A stretch of 20,075 nt of DNA from Sulfurovum sp. UBA1140 (GTDB taxonomy: Bacteria; Campylobacterota; Campylobacteria; Campylobacterales; Sulfurovaceae): NCBI GenBank assembly GCA_002311915.1, contig DCAF01000016.1, forward strand, positions 1 through 20,075, written 5' to 3'. Below, piece by piece: positions 6,241 to 13,976 of the stretch (the first letter of the stretch is position 1; each line of letters begins with the position of its first letter). A model generated the notes under the pieces. It did no database searches and was not told the origin of the DNA. It was given only the letters and a program-made list of their open reading frames with translations. The position numbers and the translations under genes were made by a program.

Positions 6241-7827
6241 ATGAGTTCAAAAAATCATAGTGGTAATGTCCCACCCAAAGAGAATCGTACTAAAAACGAA
6301 GCCATTGTTAACCACTTAACCTCTGCCACCCTAGAGGGATTAAGTGCTAAAGTTATAGAGGTAGAAGCCACGTTTACCAAAGGGCTACCTGCCTTTACGG
6401 TAGTGGGTTTGGCAGGAAGCGATATTCAAGAGTCCAAAGAGCGTTCAAAGTCAGCACTTTTGACCAACAATTTTAAATTTCCCCCTTTAAAAATTACGGT
6501 TAATCTAAGCCCTAGCGATATTAAAAAGAGTGGTACACACTTTGACCTTTCGATGGCACTGTTGGTGGCTATGCACAAAGAGAGAATAGAAGAGGACAAT
6601 CTTTTTGTTTTTGGAGAGTTGGGTTTAGATGGTCGCGTGAAATCAAGCTCTACACTTTTTCCTCTTATCTTATCGCTTAAAGAGCAGGGTTTTTTAAAAC
6701 GAGCGATGGTTCCAAGAGTTGCCATGAAACATCTTAGCCACATTGCAGGGGTTGATTTTATTCCTGTAGAGAGCCTAAGTGAAGCAATTGAACTCTTAAA
6801 GAGTAAAGCCTATACAGCATCAACCGAACAGTTCTCCTATACAGCAGATGTTTTAAATATTGGTGGTAAACGTTACTATGATGAAGTAATAATAGAGTTG
6901 GATTTTTTTGATGTTAAAGGGCAGGGGGTTGCAAAAAGAGCTTCACTTATTTCAGCCGCAGGAATGCATAACTTTATGATGGAGGGAAATCCAGGGTGTG
7001 GTAAGAGCATGATTGCCAAGCGTTTGAAAGATATACTCCCTCCACTACTAGAAGAGGAGATCCTCTCGGTTGCTAAACATCAGTTTTTAGATGGGGTTAC
7101 CCCCAATTTTTTAGCCAAACGCCCCATGCGTTCGCCCCATCATACAGCAACGAGTGCTTCTATTTTTGGTGGGGGATCATATAAAGCACGAATTGGTGAA
7201 GTGGCATTGGCACATAATGGAATGTTGTTTTTTGATGAACTGCCACACTTTCCCAAAAATATTTTAGAGGCACTGCGTGAACCCCTTCAAGACAGAATGG
7301 TGAATATCTCTAGGGTTAACTCTAAAGTGGCGTATGAAGCAGATATTATGTTTGTCTCTGCCATGAACCCTTGTCCTTGTGGTAACCTTCTTTCTAAACG
7401 TAAAGCTTGTCGCTGTTCAGAACAAGAGATTAAGCGTTATAAGAATAGACTCTCTGACCCTTTCTTAGATCGTATTGACCTGTTTGTAGTGATGCAAGAG
7501 ATTGGTGCTGATGACAAGCAAGATATGCGTTCTATTGAGATGAAGCAGATGGTTAACCAAGCATTTATCAGGCAAAAAGAGCGGGGGCAGATGCATCTTA
7601 ATGGGAAACTGCGTGAAAACGAGATTGAAGAGTTTTGTAAACTCTCTACCGATGCCCAAAAGATTCTATTTTCGGCAATTGATCGTTTTGGACTCTCTCA
7701 TCGAAGTTTGGGGAGCCTTAAAAAAGTGGCACGAACCATTGCAGATTTAGCAGATTCAAAAACTATTGAAAAAAATCATATCTTAGAGGCTTTGTCATAT
7801 CGAAGACGAGAATCTACACGACTCTGA
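6241..7827 (+). CDS. comM: ComM/YifB family Mg-chelatase-like AAA+ ATPase
   Basis: ComM-type helicase; in naturally transformable bacteria ComM is a hexameric motor that drives branch migration of incoming DNA during recombination. The N-terminal ChlI/S5-like domain spans about residues 27-185 (GLPAFTVVGLAGSDIQESKE). The AAA+ core has Walker A GNPGCGKS (249-256), RSPHHTATSAS (297-307), Walker B GMLFFDELPHF (327-337) and an FVSAMNPCPCGN segment (371-382). Four cysteines (378, 380, 390, 392) form a CPC-CRC pair typical of the family and may bind zinc. A C-terminal Mg_chelatase_C domain ends the protein, and the length (528) is normal. Residues 1-23 are a non-conserved hydrophilic extension; family starts usually lie near residue 24, where no ATG exists, so the start is uncertain. 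It sits upstream of an unrelated lipoprotein gene. Confidence 0.92.
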   Translation: MSSKNHSGNVPPKENRTKNEAIVNHLTSATLEGLSAKVIEVEATFTKGLPAFTVVGLAGSDIQESKERSKSALLTNNFKFPPLKITVNLSPSDIKKSGTHFDLSMALLVAMHKERIEEDNLFVFGELGLDGRVKSSSTLFPLILSLKEQGFLKRAMVPRVAMKHLSHIAGVDFIPVESLSEAIELLKSKAYTASTEQFSYTADVLNIGGKRYYDEVIIELDFFDVKGQGVAKRASLISAAGMHNFMMEGNPGCGKSMIAKRLKDILPPLLEEEILSVAKHQFLDGVTPNFLAKRPMRSPHHTATSASIFGGGSYKARIGEVALAHNGMLFFDELPHFPKNILEALREPLQDRMVNISRVNSKVAYEADIMFVSAMNPCPCGNLLSKRKACRCSEQEIKRYKNRLSDPFLDRIDLFVVMQEIGADDKQDMRSIEMKQMVNQAFIRQKERGQMHLNGKLRENEIEEFCKLSTDAQKILFSAIDRFGLSHRSLGSLKKVARTIADLADSKTIEKNHILEALSYRRRESTRL

Positions 7828-7840
7828 CACATTTTTGGGG

Positions 7841-7846
7841 TATAAT
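7841..7846 (+). promoter_or_regulatory. Putative -10 element of the lipoprotein gene
   Basis: TATAAT preceded by TTTTTGGGG lies 14 bases after the comM stop and 23 bases before the lipoprotein ATG. It is consistent with an independent promoter in the short gap between comM and the lipoprotein gene. No good -35 box is seen. Confidence 0.5.
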
Positions 7847-7869
7847 AAAGATTAAAAAAAGGATTTTAT

Positions 7870-8448
7870 ATGCGTAAGTTAACGCTATTGATGGTAGTGT
7901 TGGTCTCTGTTTTTTTTACTGCATGTGGTGGAACAGATGATGATTTTTATAATAATGATTCAGAGAGTAGTGCTAAAGTTTATGACATGTGGAAATATAT
8001 GACACCCAACAACAGTTATGATATTGAGTATGATAAGTATGAGAATGGCAAGAAAATAGATTACTTTTTTGAAGTGACTATAGTATTCGAGAACGGTGTG
8101 GTTGAACGTACAAGTGGTGATGACCGAACCACTTTAACCCTTAATCAAAACTCAATTAAAATAGAAGAACCCGATGGGAATGTGGTGCAGGTTCAACGTT
8201 ATGTCAAAATAGGAGACACCAATGTATTTAAATCTGCAACCATAAAATCATGTATTGCTGATGACTTTTTACGTAGTATCACCATTCATGGTTCAGAATT
8301 CTATAATGTTATTAAAGTGACCTGCCGAACAGAGGGAAGTTCTAGTGAACTCTACTATGCCTATGAAGAGGGTATTGTTTCGGTCTATAGAGATGATGGT
8401 AAAGTTAAAACTGAGATTGTCAAAGTAGATGAAAGACGGCTTCAATAG
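7870..8448 (+). CDS. Lipoprotein of unknown function
   Basis: The first 19 residues form a lipoprotein signal: basic MRK, a hydrophobic stretch, and the lipobox FTAC with Cys19 as the lipidated residue, so the protein is probably membrane-anchored in the periplasm or outer membrane. GGTDDDFYNND after the cysteine is an acidic linker; Asp residues near +2 do not occur directly (Gly is +2), which leaves sorting open. The rest (about 35-192) looks like a beta-rich soluble domain with alternating hydrophobic strands and two cysteines (around 119 and 157). I recognise no family. AAAAAGGA at the expected distance supports the ATG. The gene has its own TATAAT promoter and stands between comM and the tRNA operon. 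Confidence 0.85.
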   Translation: MRKLTLLMVVLVSVFFTACGGTDDDFYNNDSESSAKVYDMWKYMTPNNSYDIEYDKYENGKKIDYFFEVTIVFENGVVERTSGDDRTTLTLNQNSIKIEEPDGNVVQVQRYVKIGDTNVFKSATIKSCIADDFLRSITIHGSEFYNVIKVTCRTEGSSSELYYAYEEGIVSVYRDDGKVKTEIVKVDERRLQ

Positions 8449-8498
8449 GAGAATAAACTGTTAGAAATAAAATATTTTTAATAGTTTTCAAAAAAACC

Positions 8499-8527
8499 TT
8501 GACAAGGATAAGCTTTTTGACTATAAT
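8499..8527 (+). promoter_or_regulatory. Consensus sigma70 promoter of the tRNA operon
   Basis: TTGACA (8499-8504) and TATAAT (8522-8527) are both perfect consensus hexamers with an optimal 17-base spacer. Such a complete promoter is rare in this AT-rich genome, where most other genes show only a -10 box. It would start transcription near 8534, about 37 bases before tRNA-Pro. Confidence 0.9.
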
Positions 8528-8541
8528 TGCATTCCTTTTTC

Positions 8542-8556
8542 AGATAGAGTCTATCT
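8542..8556 (+). other. Leader palindrome upstream of tRNA-Pro
   Basis: AGATAGAGTCTATCT is a 7-bp inverted repeat around one central base, lying in the short leader between the promoter and tRNA-Pro. With a one-base loop it is more likely a protein-binding dyad or a processing feature than a stable hairpin. Role unknown. Confidence 0.5.
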
Positions 8557-8570
8557 AAAAAGTAAAATTT

Positions 8571-8647
8571 CGGAGTGTAGCGCAGTCTGGTAGCGCACCT
8601 GGTTTGGGACCAGGGGGTCGAAGGTTCGAGCCCTTTCACTCCGACCA
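8571..8647 (+). tRNA. tRNA-Pro (anticodon TGG)
   Basis: Cloverleaf of 77 bases including an encoded CCA. The acceptor arms are CGGAGTG and CACTCCG, the anticodon stem CCTGG/CCAGG encloses the loop TTTGGGA with anticodon TGG (8605-8607), and the T arm has GGTTCGAGCC. It reads CCA and, by wobble, other proline codons. First gene of the tRNA cluster, directly behind the strong promoter. Confidence 0.97.
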
Positions 8648-8668
8648 TTTAGATATTTAAAATTTCAA

Positions 8669-8674
8669 TATAAT
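8669..8674 (+). promoter_or_regulatory. Possible internal -10 element before tRNA-His
   Basis: TATAAT lies 20 bases before the tRNA-His gene, within AAATTTCAATATAATA (8660-8675). Exactly the same 16 bases occur at 19660-19675, upstream of the winged-helix gene. The shared motif suggests a common promoter type in this genome. Confidence 0.45.
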
Positions 8675-8693
8675 AATTAGAACAGTAATTAAT

Positions 8694-8770
8694 GGTAGGC
8701 GTAGTTCAGTTGGTAGAGCACCTGTTTGTGGCACAGGTTGTCGCGGGTTCGAGCCCCGTCGCCTACCCCA
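8694..8770 (+). tRNA. tRNA-His (anticodon GTG)
   Basis: The 77-base gene includes the histidine-specific extra G at position -1 (8694) opposite C73, the identity element of tRNA-His, and an encoded CCA. The anticodon stem CCTGT/ACAGG encloses TTGTGGC with anticodon GTG. It follows tRNA-Pro after 46 bases. Confidence 0.97.
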
Positions 8771-8806
8771 TTGGTAGTTATGTAGGTAGCAACCTAAGAT
8801 GAAGAA

Positions 8807-8883
8807 GCGCTAGTGGCTCAACTGGATAGAGCATCAGACTTCGGATCTGAGGGTTAGGGGTTCGAGTCCTCTCTGGCGTACCA
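8807..8883 (+). tRNA. tRNA-Arg (anticodon TCG)
   Basis: Cloverleaf of 77 bases with encoded CCA. Acceptor GCGCTAG pairs with CTGGCGT (with G-T pairs at 1-72 and 5-68). The anticodon stem TCAGA/TCTGA encloses CTTCGGA with anticodon TCG, reading CGA and possibly CGG codons. Confidence 0.95.
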
Positions 8884-8903
8884 TCTTTTTATTATATAAA
8901 CAT

Positions 8904-8980
8904 GCACTCGTAGCTCAGCTGGATAGAGCACCCGCCTTCTAAGCGGGCGGTCTCAGGTTCGAATCCTGACGGGTGTACCA
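8904..8980 (+). tRNA. tRNA-Arg (anticodon TCT)
   Basis: Cloverleaf of 77 bases with encoded CCA. Acceptor GCACTCG pairs with CGGGTGT. The anticodon stem CCCGC/GCGGG encloses CTTCTAA with anticodon TCT, reading the AGA and AGG codons common in this AT-rich genome. It shares the G1-T72 pair with the neighbouring tRNA-Arg. Confidence 0.96.
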
Positions 8981-9043
8981 CTTAATTTTAGTTAAAGTTT
9001 ACTTCGGTAAAATTCGGCTTGAAATTACTTTTCAATGTTATGT

Positions 9044-9128
9044 GCGGATGTGGTGAAATTGGTATACACGCCAGACTTAGGATCTGGTGCTTCACGGCGT
9101 GGAGGTTCGAGTCCTCTCATCCGCACCA
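9044..9128 (+). tRNA. tRNA-Leu (anticodon TAG)
   Basis: Class II tRNA of 85 bases with a long variable arm (TGCTTCACGGCGT) and encoded CCA. Acceptor GCGGATG pairs with CATCCGC. The anticodon stem CCAGA/TCTGG encloses CTTAGGA with anticodon TAG, reading CTA and other CTN codons. Last of the five tRNAs, 63 bases after tRNA-Arg(TCT). No clear terminator follows. Confidence 0.97.
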
Positions 9129-9175
9129 TCTCAAAACCCCATAAAATAGGCATTTATAAGCTTTAAGTTAATATG

Positions 9176-9196
9176 AGGGGATACCTTAGGGGATAC
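9176..9196. repeat. Pair of 9-bp direct repeats downstream of tRNA-Leu
   Basis: AGGGGATAC occurs at 9176-9184 and 9188-9196, a 12-base period, about 50 bases after the tRNA-Leu gene. Short direct repeats next to a tRNA 3' end can be arm-type sites of an integrase. No integrase gene is present in the window, so this is only suggestive. Confidence 0.4.
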
Positions 9197-9213
9197 TCAC
9201 ACTCTAAAAACAC

Positions 9214-9348
9214 CTAAAAATAACCTTGTTCTTGCTTTTTTTGTTTTGGCTCTTCTATCACTATCCCATTTTCTATACACTCTTTACATAAGCCATCTTT
9301 CATTTCTAGTGATGAAAAAATTTCACTACAACCTTTACACATGCCCAT
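9214..9348 (-). CDS. Small zinc-ribbon protein (44 residues)
   Basis: A short frame on the minus strand encodes 44 residues. Two CxxC pairs, CKGC (4-7) and CKEC (21-24), are separated by 13 residues, the spacing of a treble-clef or zinc-ribbon knuckle that would bind one zinc ion. The C-terminus is acidic, then lysine- and glutamine-rich (EEPKQKKQEQGYF). AAAGGA lies 8 bases before the ATG, and the frame fills the gap between tRNA-Leu and gltB without overlap, all of which support a real gene. No catalytic motif is present. It may bind a nucleic acid or a partner protein, but the family is not recognised. It diverges from gltB. Confidence 0.7.
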   Translation of the reverse strand: MGMCKGCSEIFSSLEMKDGLCKECIENGIVIEEPKQKKQEQGYF

Positions 9349-9431
9349 AATCTAAATCCTTTTATTTTAAGATAGAAATATTATTTAGAGTGATATCTAC
9401 ACGAAAGAAGTTCTTTTTTACTTTTCTTTGC

Positions 9432-9448
9432 TATTATCTATGATAATA
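9432..9448 (+). promoter_or_regulatory. gltB -10 region within a dyad
   Basis: TATTATC and GATAATA form a 7-bp inverted repeat around TAT. The right arm contains GATAAT (9442-9447), a plausible -10 element 24 bases before the gltB ATG; there is no good -35 box. The symmetry over the -10 could be an operator for nitrogen control, which is inference. Confidence 0.4.
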
Positions 9449-9471
9449 ACTTTTAATAGGAGAGATGATAG

Positions 9472-12400
9472 ATGGAACTAAAATGTTATCCAGATAAAGA
9501 GGGTCTTTATGACCCAGAATTTGAACACGATGCCTGTGGTGTCGGTTTTGTTGCCCACCTAAAAGGGCAACAGTCTCATAATATTGTGAGTAAGGGTCTT
9601 GAACTCTTAGCAAATTTAGAGCATAGGGGTGCTGTGGGTGCAGAGACAAACTCTGGGGATGGGGCAGGTATCTTGACTCAGATGCCAGATAAGTTTATGC
9701 GACGGGTAGCCAAAGAGGCTTCGGATATTGATTTGCCACCGTTTGGTGAGTATGGGGTTGGGGTGGTCTTTATTCCACGAGACCCTGATGCCTATAGTGA
9801 AACACAGAGTATCGTAGAGCAGTGTATTGAAGAGTTGGGTCAAGAGTGTTTGGGTTGGAGAAAAGTTCCAACAGTCAATGAAACACTGGGCGAAACCGTT
9901 AAAGCGATTGAACCCATTGTCAAGCAGGTCTTTATTAAAAAAGCAGACGATATTGACAGTGATGCTTTTGAGCGAAAACTTTTTGTTATTAGAAAATATG
10001 CACAGGCAAAAGTAACCGCATCTCCTATAAATGGTACAGGGTACTTCTATATGCCCTCTATGTCACACCGAACCATCTCTTATAAAGGTCAGTTAATTAC
10101 CGAGCAGTTGCCACTCTATTTCCCTGATTTAGGTGATGAAGATTATGAATCAGCCATTGCACTGGTACACAGTAGGTTCTCTACCAACACTTTCCCTTCA
10201 TGGCCGTTGGCTCAACCATTTAGATATATTGCCCACAATGGAGAGATAAACACGCTTCGAGGTAATATTAACTGGATGAAAGCAAGACAGTCTCTACTTA
10301 GTTCTAAACTTTTTACCGATGATGAACTTGATAAAATCTATCCATTTCTTATTAATGAAGCCAAAGGGAGTGACAGTTCGGTACTGGATAATGTAATTGA
10401 GTTGTTGACCCTTGCAGGTCGTTCATTACCACATGTTATGGCGATGATGATTCCTGAAGCGTGGCGAGATGATGAGATGACCGAAGATAGACGAGCTTTC
10501 TATGAGTATCATGCTACCTTTATGGAGCCTTGGGATGGACCTGCATCGGTGGCGTTTACCGATGGTAAATTGGTCGGGGCAACACTTGATAGAAATGGGC
10601 TTAGACCTTCGCGATACTTTTTAACCAAAGATGATATTTTAGTAATGGCTTCAGAGCAGGGAGCCTTAGAGTTTCCTGCGGAAGATATTGTATTAAAAGG
10701 GCGACTACAACCAGGAAAAATGTTTGTAGCCGACTTAGAAAAAGGTGAAATTGTCTCTGATGCAGTGATTAAAGAGCAGATTGCCACAGCCTATCCTTAT
10801 AAAGATTGGATAGAGAAACAGAAGATAAACCTAGATGACTTGCCTCTTAACCATGATATTTGGCAACCCAACTACGAGACCGTTCTACAGCGACAGAAGT
10901 GTTATGGGTACACAATGGAAGATTTAAAAACCATTATCACTCCCATGGCAAATGATGCCTATGAAGCGACAGGTTCTATGGGGAATGATGCCTCTTTAGC
11001 TGTTCTATCACACCGTTCACTTACCCTCTATAACTACTTCCATCAGCTCTTTGCACAGGTGACCAACCCACCAATTGACCCAATTCGTGAAGAGTTGGTG
11101 ATGTCACTAACTTCGTATATCGGTTCCCAAGGTAACTTGTTCCAAGAGGTAGACGAAGATAGAAACTTTATTAAGCTTTCAACTCCTATTTTAGACAACA
11201 AGCAGATTGCTAAACTTAAAGGGTTAGAGAAGTTTAACTTTAAAACTAAAAGTATCAGTATTCTCTTTAATGCCACGAAGCAAGGTGATATGAAAGAGGC
11301 TTTGGAGCGAGTTAAAATTGAAGCGAGTGAAGCAGTAAAGAGTGGATATACGGTAATTATCTTATCTACTAGAGGGGTTAGTGATACTTTAGCCCCAATT
11401 CCAACACTACTCGCCACCTCGGCTGTTCATCAACACCTTATCGCAGAGGGAACACGAACCAGTTGTGGGTTGGTGATTGAGTCTGCCGAGCCACGAGAGA
11501 TTCACCACTTTGCCACACTGATTGGATATGGAGCCAATGCTATTAACCCTTTCTTAGCATTTGAGACCATTGAAGACATGCGAAATCGAAAACTAATTCG
11601 TGAAGATTTAAGCCAAAATCAAGCAGTGGCAAACTACATCACTGCCATTGGTAAAGGTATCTATAAAATTATGTCAAAAATGGGTATCTCTACCATTCGT
11701 TCTTATACAGGAGCTCAAATATTTGAAGCCGTAGGTTTGGGTGATGATTTGGTAGAGAAGTATTTTAAAGGAACCCCTTCAAGAATTGGTGGAATTGATA
11801 TTGATACCTTGGAGCAAGAGACACTCCTTTGTCACTCTTTGGCCTATCCAAAACAGATAATTGAGTCGAATGGTTTGGGTGTAGGAGGGCAGTATGCTTA
11901 CCGTCAAAAAGGTGAAAATCATCTTCTTTCACCAGAGAATATTTTCTTGTTACAACAAGCGACCAAGAACAACTCTTATGCCACTTTTAAGCAGTATACT
12001 AAAACGGTAGATGAGCGTAATGAGGACTTTATTACGCTAAGAAGTCTACTTGATTTTAACAAGCAAAAACCTATTAACATTGATGAGGTTGAGCCTGTTG
12101 AAGAGATTATGAAACGCTTTGCAACAGGGGCGATGAGTTACGGCTCTATCTCAAAAGAGGCACATGAGACCTTGGCAATTGCAATGAACTCTATTGGAGC
12201 AAGAAGTAATACGGGTGAGGGTGGAGAAGACCCTAAGCGATTTGGAACCAATAAAAACTCTAAAATTAAACAGGTTGCTTCGGGGCGATTTGGGGTAACA
12301 GCAAATTACCTTATTAATGCAGAAGAGATACAGATAAAACTGGCTCAAGGGGCAAAGCCTGGTGAGGGTGGACAGCTTCCTGGGGATAAAGTTGATGAGA

Positions 12401-13974
12401 TTATTGGAGCAACACGACACTCTACCCCTGGGGTAGGGCTTATTTCACCACCACCACACCATGATATTTATAGTATTGAGGACTTAAAACAGTTAATTCA
12501 TGACCTTAAAAATTCCAATGTGAATGCTCGGATTAACACCAAGTTGGTGTCCGAAGTGGGCGTTGGAACCATTGCTGCAGGTGTGGCAAAAGCCTACTCA
12601 GATGTGATTTTGATTTCAGGTTTTGATGGAGGGACAGGAGCATCTCCTCAAACTTCTATTAAACATGCAGGGCTTCCGTGGGAACTTGGACTCTCTGAAA
12701 CCCATCAAACCTTGGTGAAAAATGGTCTACGAGGTCGAATTGTATTACAAACCGATGGACAGTTACGTTCGGGTCGAGATGTGGCGATTGCAACACTGCT
12801 TGGTGCTGAAGAGTGGGGGATTGCGACCTCTGCCCTTATTGTTGAGGGGTGTATTATGATGCGTAAGTGTCACCTTAACACTTGTCCTGTAGGGATTGCA
12901 ACCCAAGATAAAGATTTAAGAGCCAAATATACAGGAAAACCTGAACATGTGGTGAACTTTGTACACTTCTTGGCAACTGAATTGCGAGAGATTATGGCAG
13001 AGCTTGGATTTAAAACCATTGACGAGATGGTGGGGCGTGTTGATAAGCTTAAGGCCAGAGAGGGTGTCAAGCACTGGAAAGCCAAACAGCTTCATCTTGA
13101 AAAACTGCTCTACCGTATGTATGTGCGAGAAGAGGACAATACCTTTAAAAATATGGAGCAAAACCATGGGATTGAAGAGGCATTGGACAATGAGCTTATC
13201 GAAAGTATGCAAGAGGCAATAGCCAATAAAACGCCCATCAAAAAAGAGATAAAATTACGCAATATCAATCGAACTGTAGGAACCATGCTCTCAGCAGAGA
13301 TGACACGAAAATATGGTGAAACAGGTCTACCTGATGATACCATGGTGATTAAAGCCAACGGTACAGCAGGTCAAAGTTTTGGAGCATTTGTGAACTCTGG
13401 AATTACCTTTGAAATCGAAGGGGATGCCAATGACTACTTTGGAAAAGGGCTTTGTGGTGGTAAGTTGATTCTTTATCCACCTGCCAATTCAACTTTTGAA
13501 GCCAACGATACGGTTATTTTAGGAAATGTTGCCTTTTATGGTGCGACCAGTGGTGAGTCCTATATTTATGGTTTAGCAGGTGAGCGATTTTGTGTAAGAA
13601 ACTCAGGTGCTAATGTGGTTGTGGGTGCGATTGGTGAGCATGGTTGTGAATATATGACAGGTGGTCGCGTAGTGATTTTGGGTGAGATTGGTAAAAACTT
13701 TGGAGCAGGTATGAGTGGTGGAATTGCTTATATCTATGATGAAAATGATACGCTATCTCGACGAATCAATAAGGGGATGGTTGACCTTGATAGAGTTGAG
13801 ACGCAGGAAGATTCTGATGAAATTCGAGGATTGATTGAAAATTATGTTAAATATACAGGCTCGAAAGAGGCGAATGATATTTTAGAAGATTGGGAGAGTG
13901 CCAAAGCTAAATTTATCAAAGTAATGCCAAGAGACTATAAACGCGTTCTAAACGAAAAAAAGAAGGAGCAGTAG
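9472..13974 (+). CDS. gltB: Glutamate synthase large subunit
   Basis: GltB is the 1500-residue large subunit of glutamate synthase, which takes ammonia from glutamine and builds two glutamates with 2-oxoglutarate using electrons passed from GltD. A short propeptide (1-21) precedes Cys22 (DACGVGF), the N-terminal nucleophile of the class II glutaminase domain (about 22-430). The central domain follows, then the FMN-binding synthase domain (about 860-1200, with GAMSYGSISKEAH). The 3Fe-4S cluster ligands are Cys1127, Cys1133 and Cys1138 (spacing CX5CX4C, ending CHLNTCPVG). The C-terminal GXGXG helical domain runs from about 1256 to 1450. Length and motifs are normal. AGGAGA lies 8-9 bases before the ATG. 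gltD follows after 2 bases as the operon partner. Confidence 0.98.
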   Translation: MELKCYPDKEGLYDPEFEHDACGVGFVAHLKGQQSHNIVSKGLELLANLEHRGAVGAETNSGDGAGILTQMPDKFMRRVAKEASDIDLPPFGEYGVGVVFIPRDPDAYSETQSIVEQCIEELGQECLGWRKVPTVNETLGETVKAIEPIVKQVFIKKADDIDSDAFERKLFVIRKYAQAKVTASPINGTGYFYMPSMSHRTISYKGQLITEQLPLYFPDLGDEDYESAIALVHSRFSTNTFPSWPLAQPFRYIAHNGEINTLRGNINWMKARQSLLSSKLFTDDELDKIYPFLINEAKGSDSSVLDNVIELLTLAGRSLPHVMAMMIPEAWRDDEMTEDRRAFYEYHATFMEPWDGPASVAFTDGKLVGATLDRNGLRPSRYFLTKDDILVMASEQGALEFPAEDIVLKGRLQPGKMFVADLEKGEIVSDAVIKEQIATAYPYKDWIEKQKINLDDLPLNHDIWQPNYETVLQRQKCYGYTMEDLKTIITPMANDAYEATGSMGNDASLAVLSHRSLTLYNYFHQLFAQVTNPPIDPIREELVMSLTSYIGSQGNLFQEVDEDRNFIKLSTPILDNKQIAKLKGLEKFNFKTKSISILFNATKQGDMKEALERVKIEASEAVKSGYTVIILSTRGVSDTLAPIPTLLATSAVHQHLIAEGTRTSCGLVIESAEPREIHHFATLIGYGANAINPFLAFETIEDMRNRKLIREDLSQNQAVANYITAIGKGIYKIMSKMGISTIRSYTGAQIFEAVGLGDDLVEKYFKGTPSRIGGIDIDTLEQETLLCHSLAYPKQIIESNGLGVGGQYAYRQKGENHLLSPENIFLLQQATKNNSYATFKQYTKTVDERNEDFITLRSLLDFNKQKPINIDEVEPVEEIMKRFATGAMSYGSISKEAHETLAIAMNSIGARSNTGEGGEDPKRFGTNKNSKIKQVASGRFGVTANYLINAEEIQIKLAQGAKPGEGGQLPGDKVDEIIGATRHSTPGVGLISPPPHHDIYSIEDLKQLIHDLKNSNVNARINTKLVSEVGVGTIAAGVAKAYSDVILISGFDGGTGASPQTSIKHAGLPWELGLSETHQTLVKNGLRGRIVLQTDGQLRSGRDVAIATLLGAEEWGIATSALIVEGCIMMRKCHLNTCPVGIATQDKDLRAKYTGKPEHVVNFVHFLATELREIMAELGFKTIDEMVGRVDKLKAREGVKHWKAKQLHLEKLLYRMYVREEDNTFKNMEQNHGIEEALDNELIESMQEAIANKTPIKKEIKLRNINRTVGTMLSAEMTRKYGETGLPDDTMVIKANGTAGQSFGAFVNSGITFEIEGDANDYFGKGLCGGKLILYPPANSTFEANDTVILGNVAFYGATSGESYIYGLAGERFCVRNSGANVVVGAIGEHGCEYMTGGRVVILGEIGKNFGAGMSGGIAYIYDENDTLSRRINKGMVDLDRVETQEDSDEIRGLIENYVKYTGSKEANDILEDWESAKAKFIKVMPRDYKRVLNEKKKEQ

Positions 13975-13976
13975 TT

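Noticed and set aside
8571..9128. CRISPR array or repeats in the tRNA cluster
   Set aside because: Repeated GGTTCGA blocks are the T arms of five tRNAs, not CRISPR repeats. No CRISPR array was found anywhere in the window.
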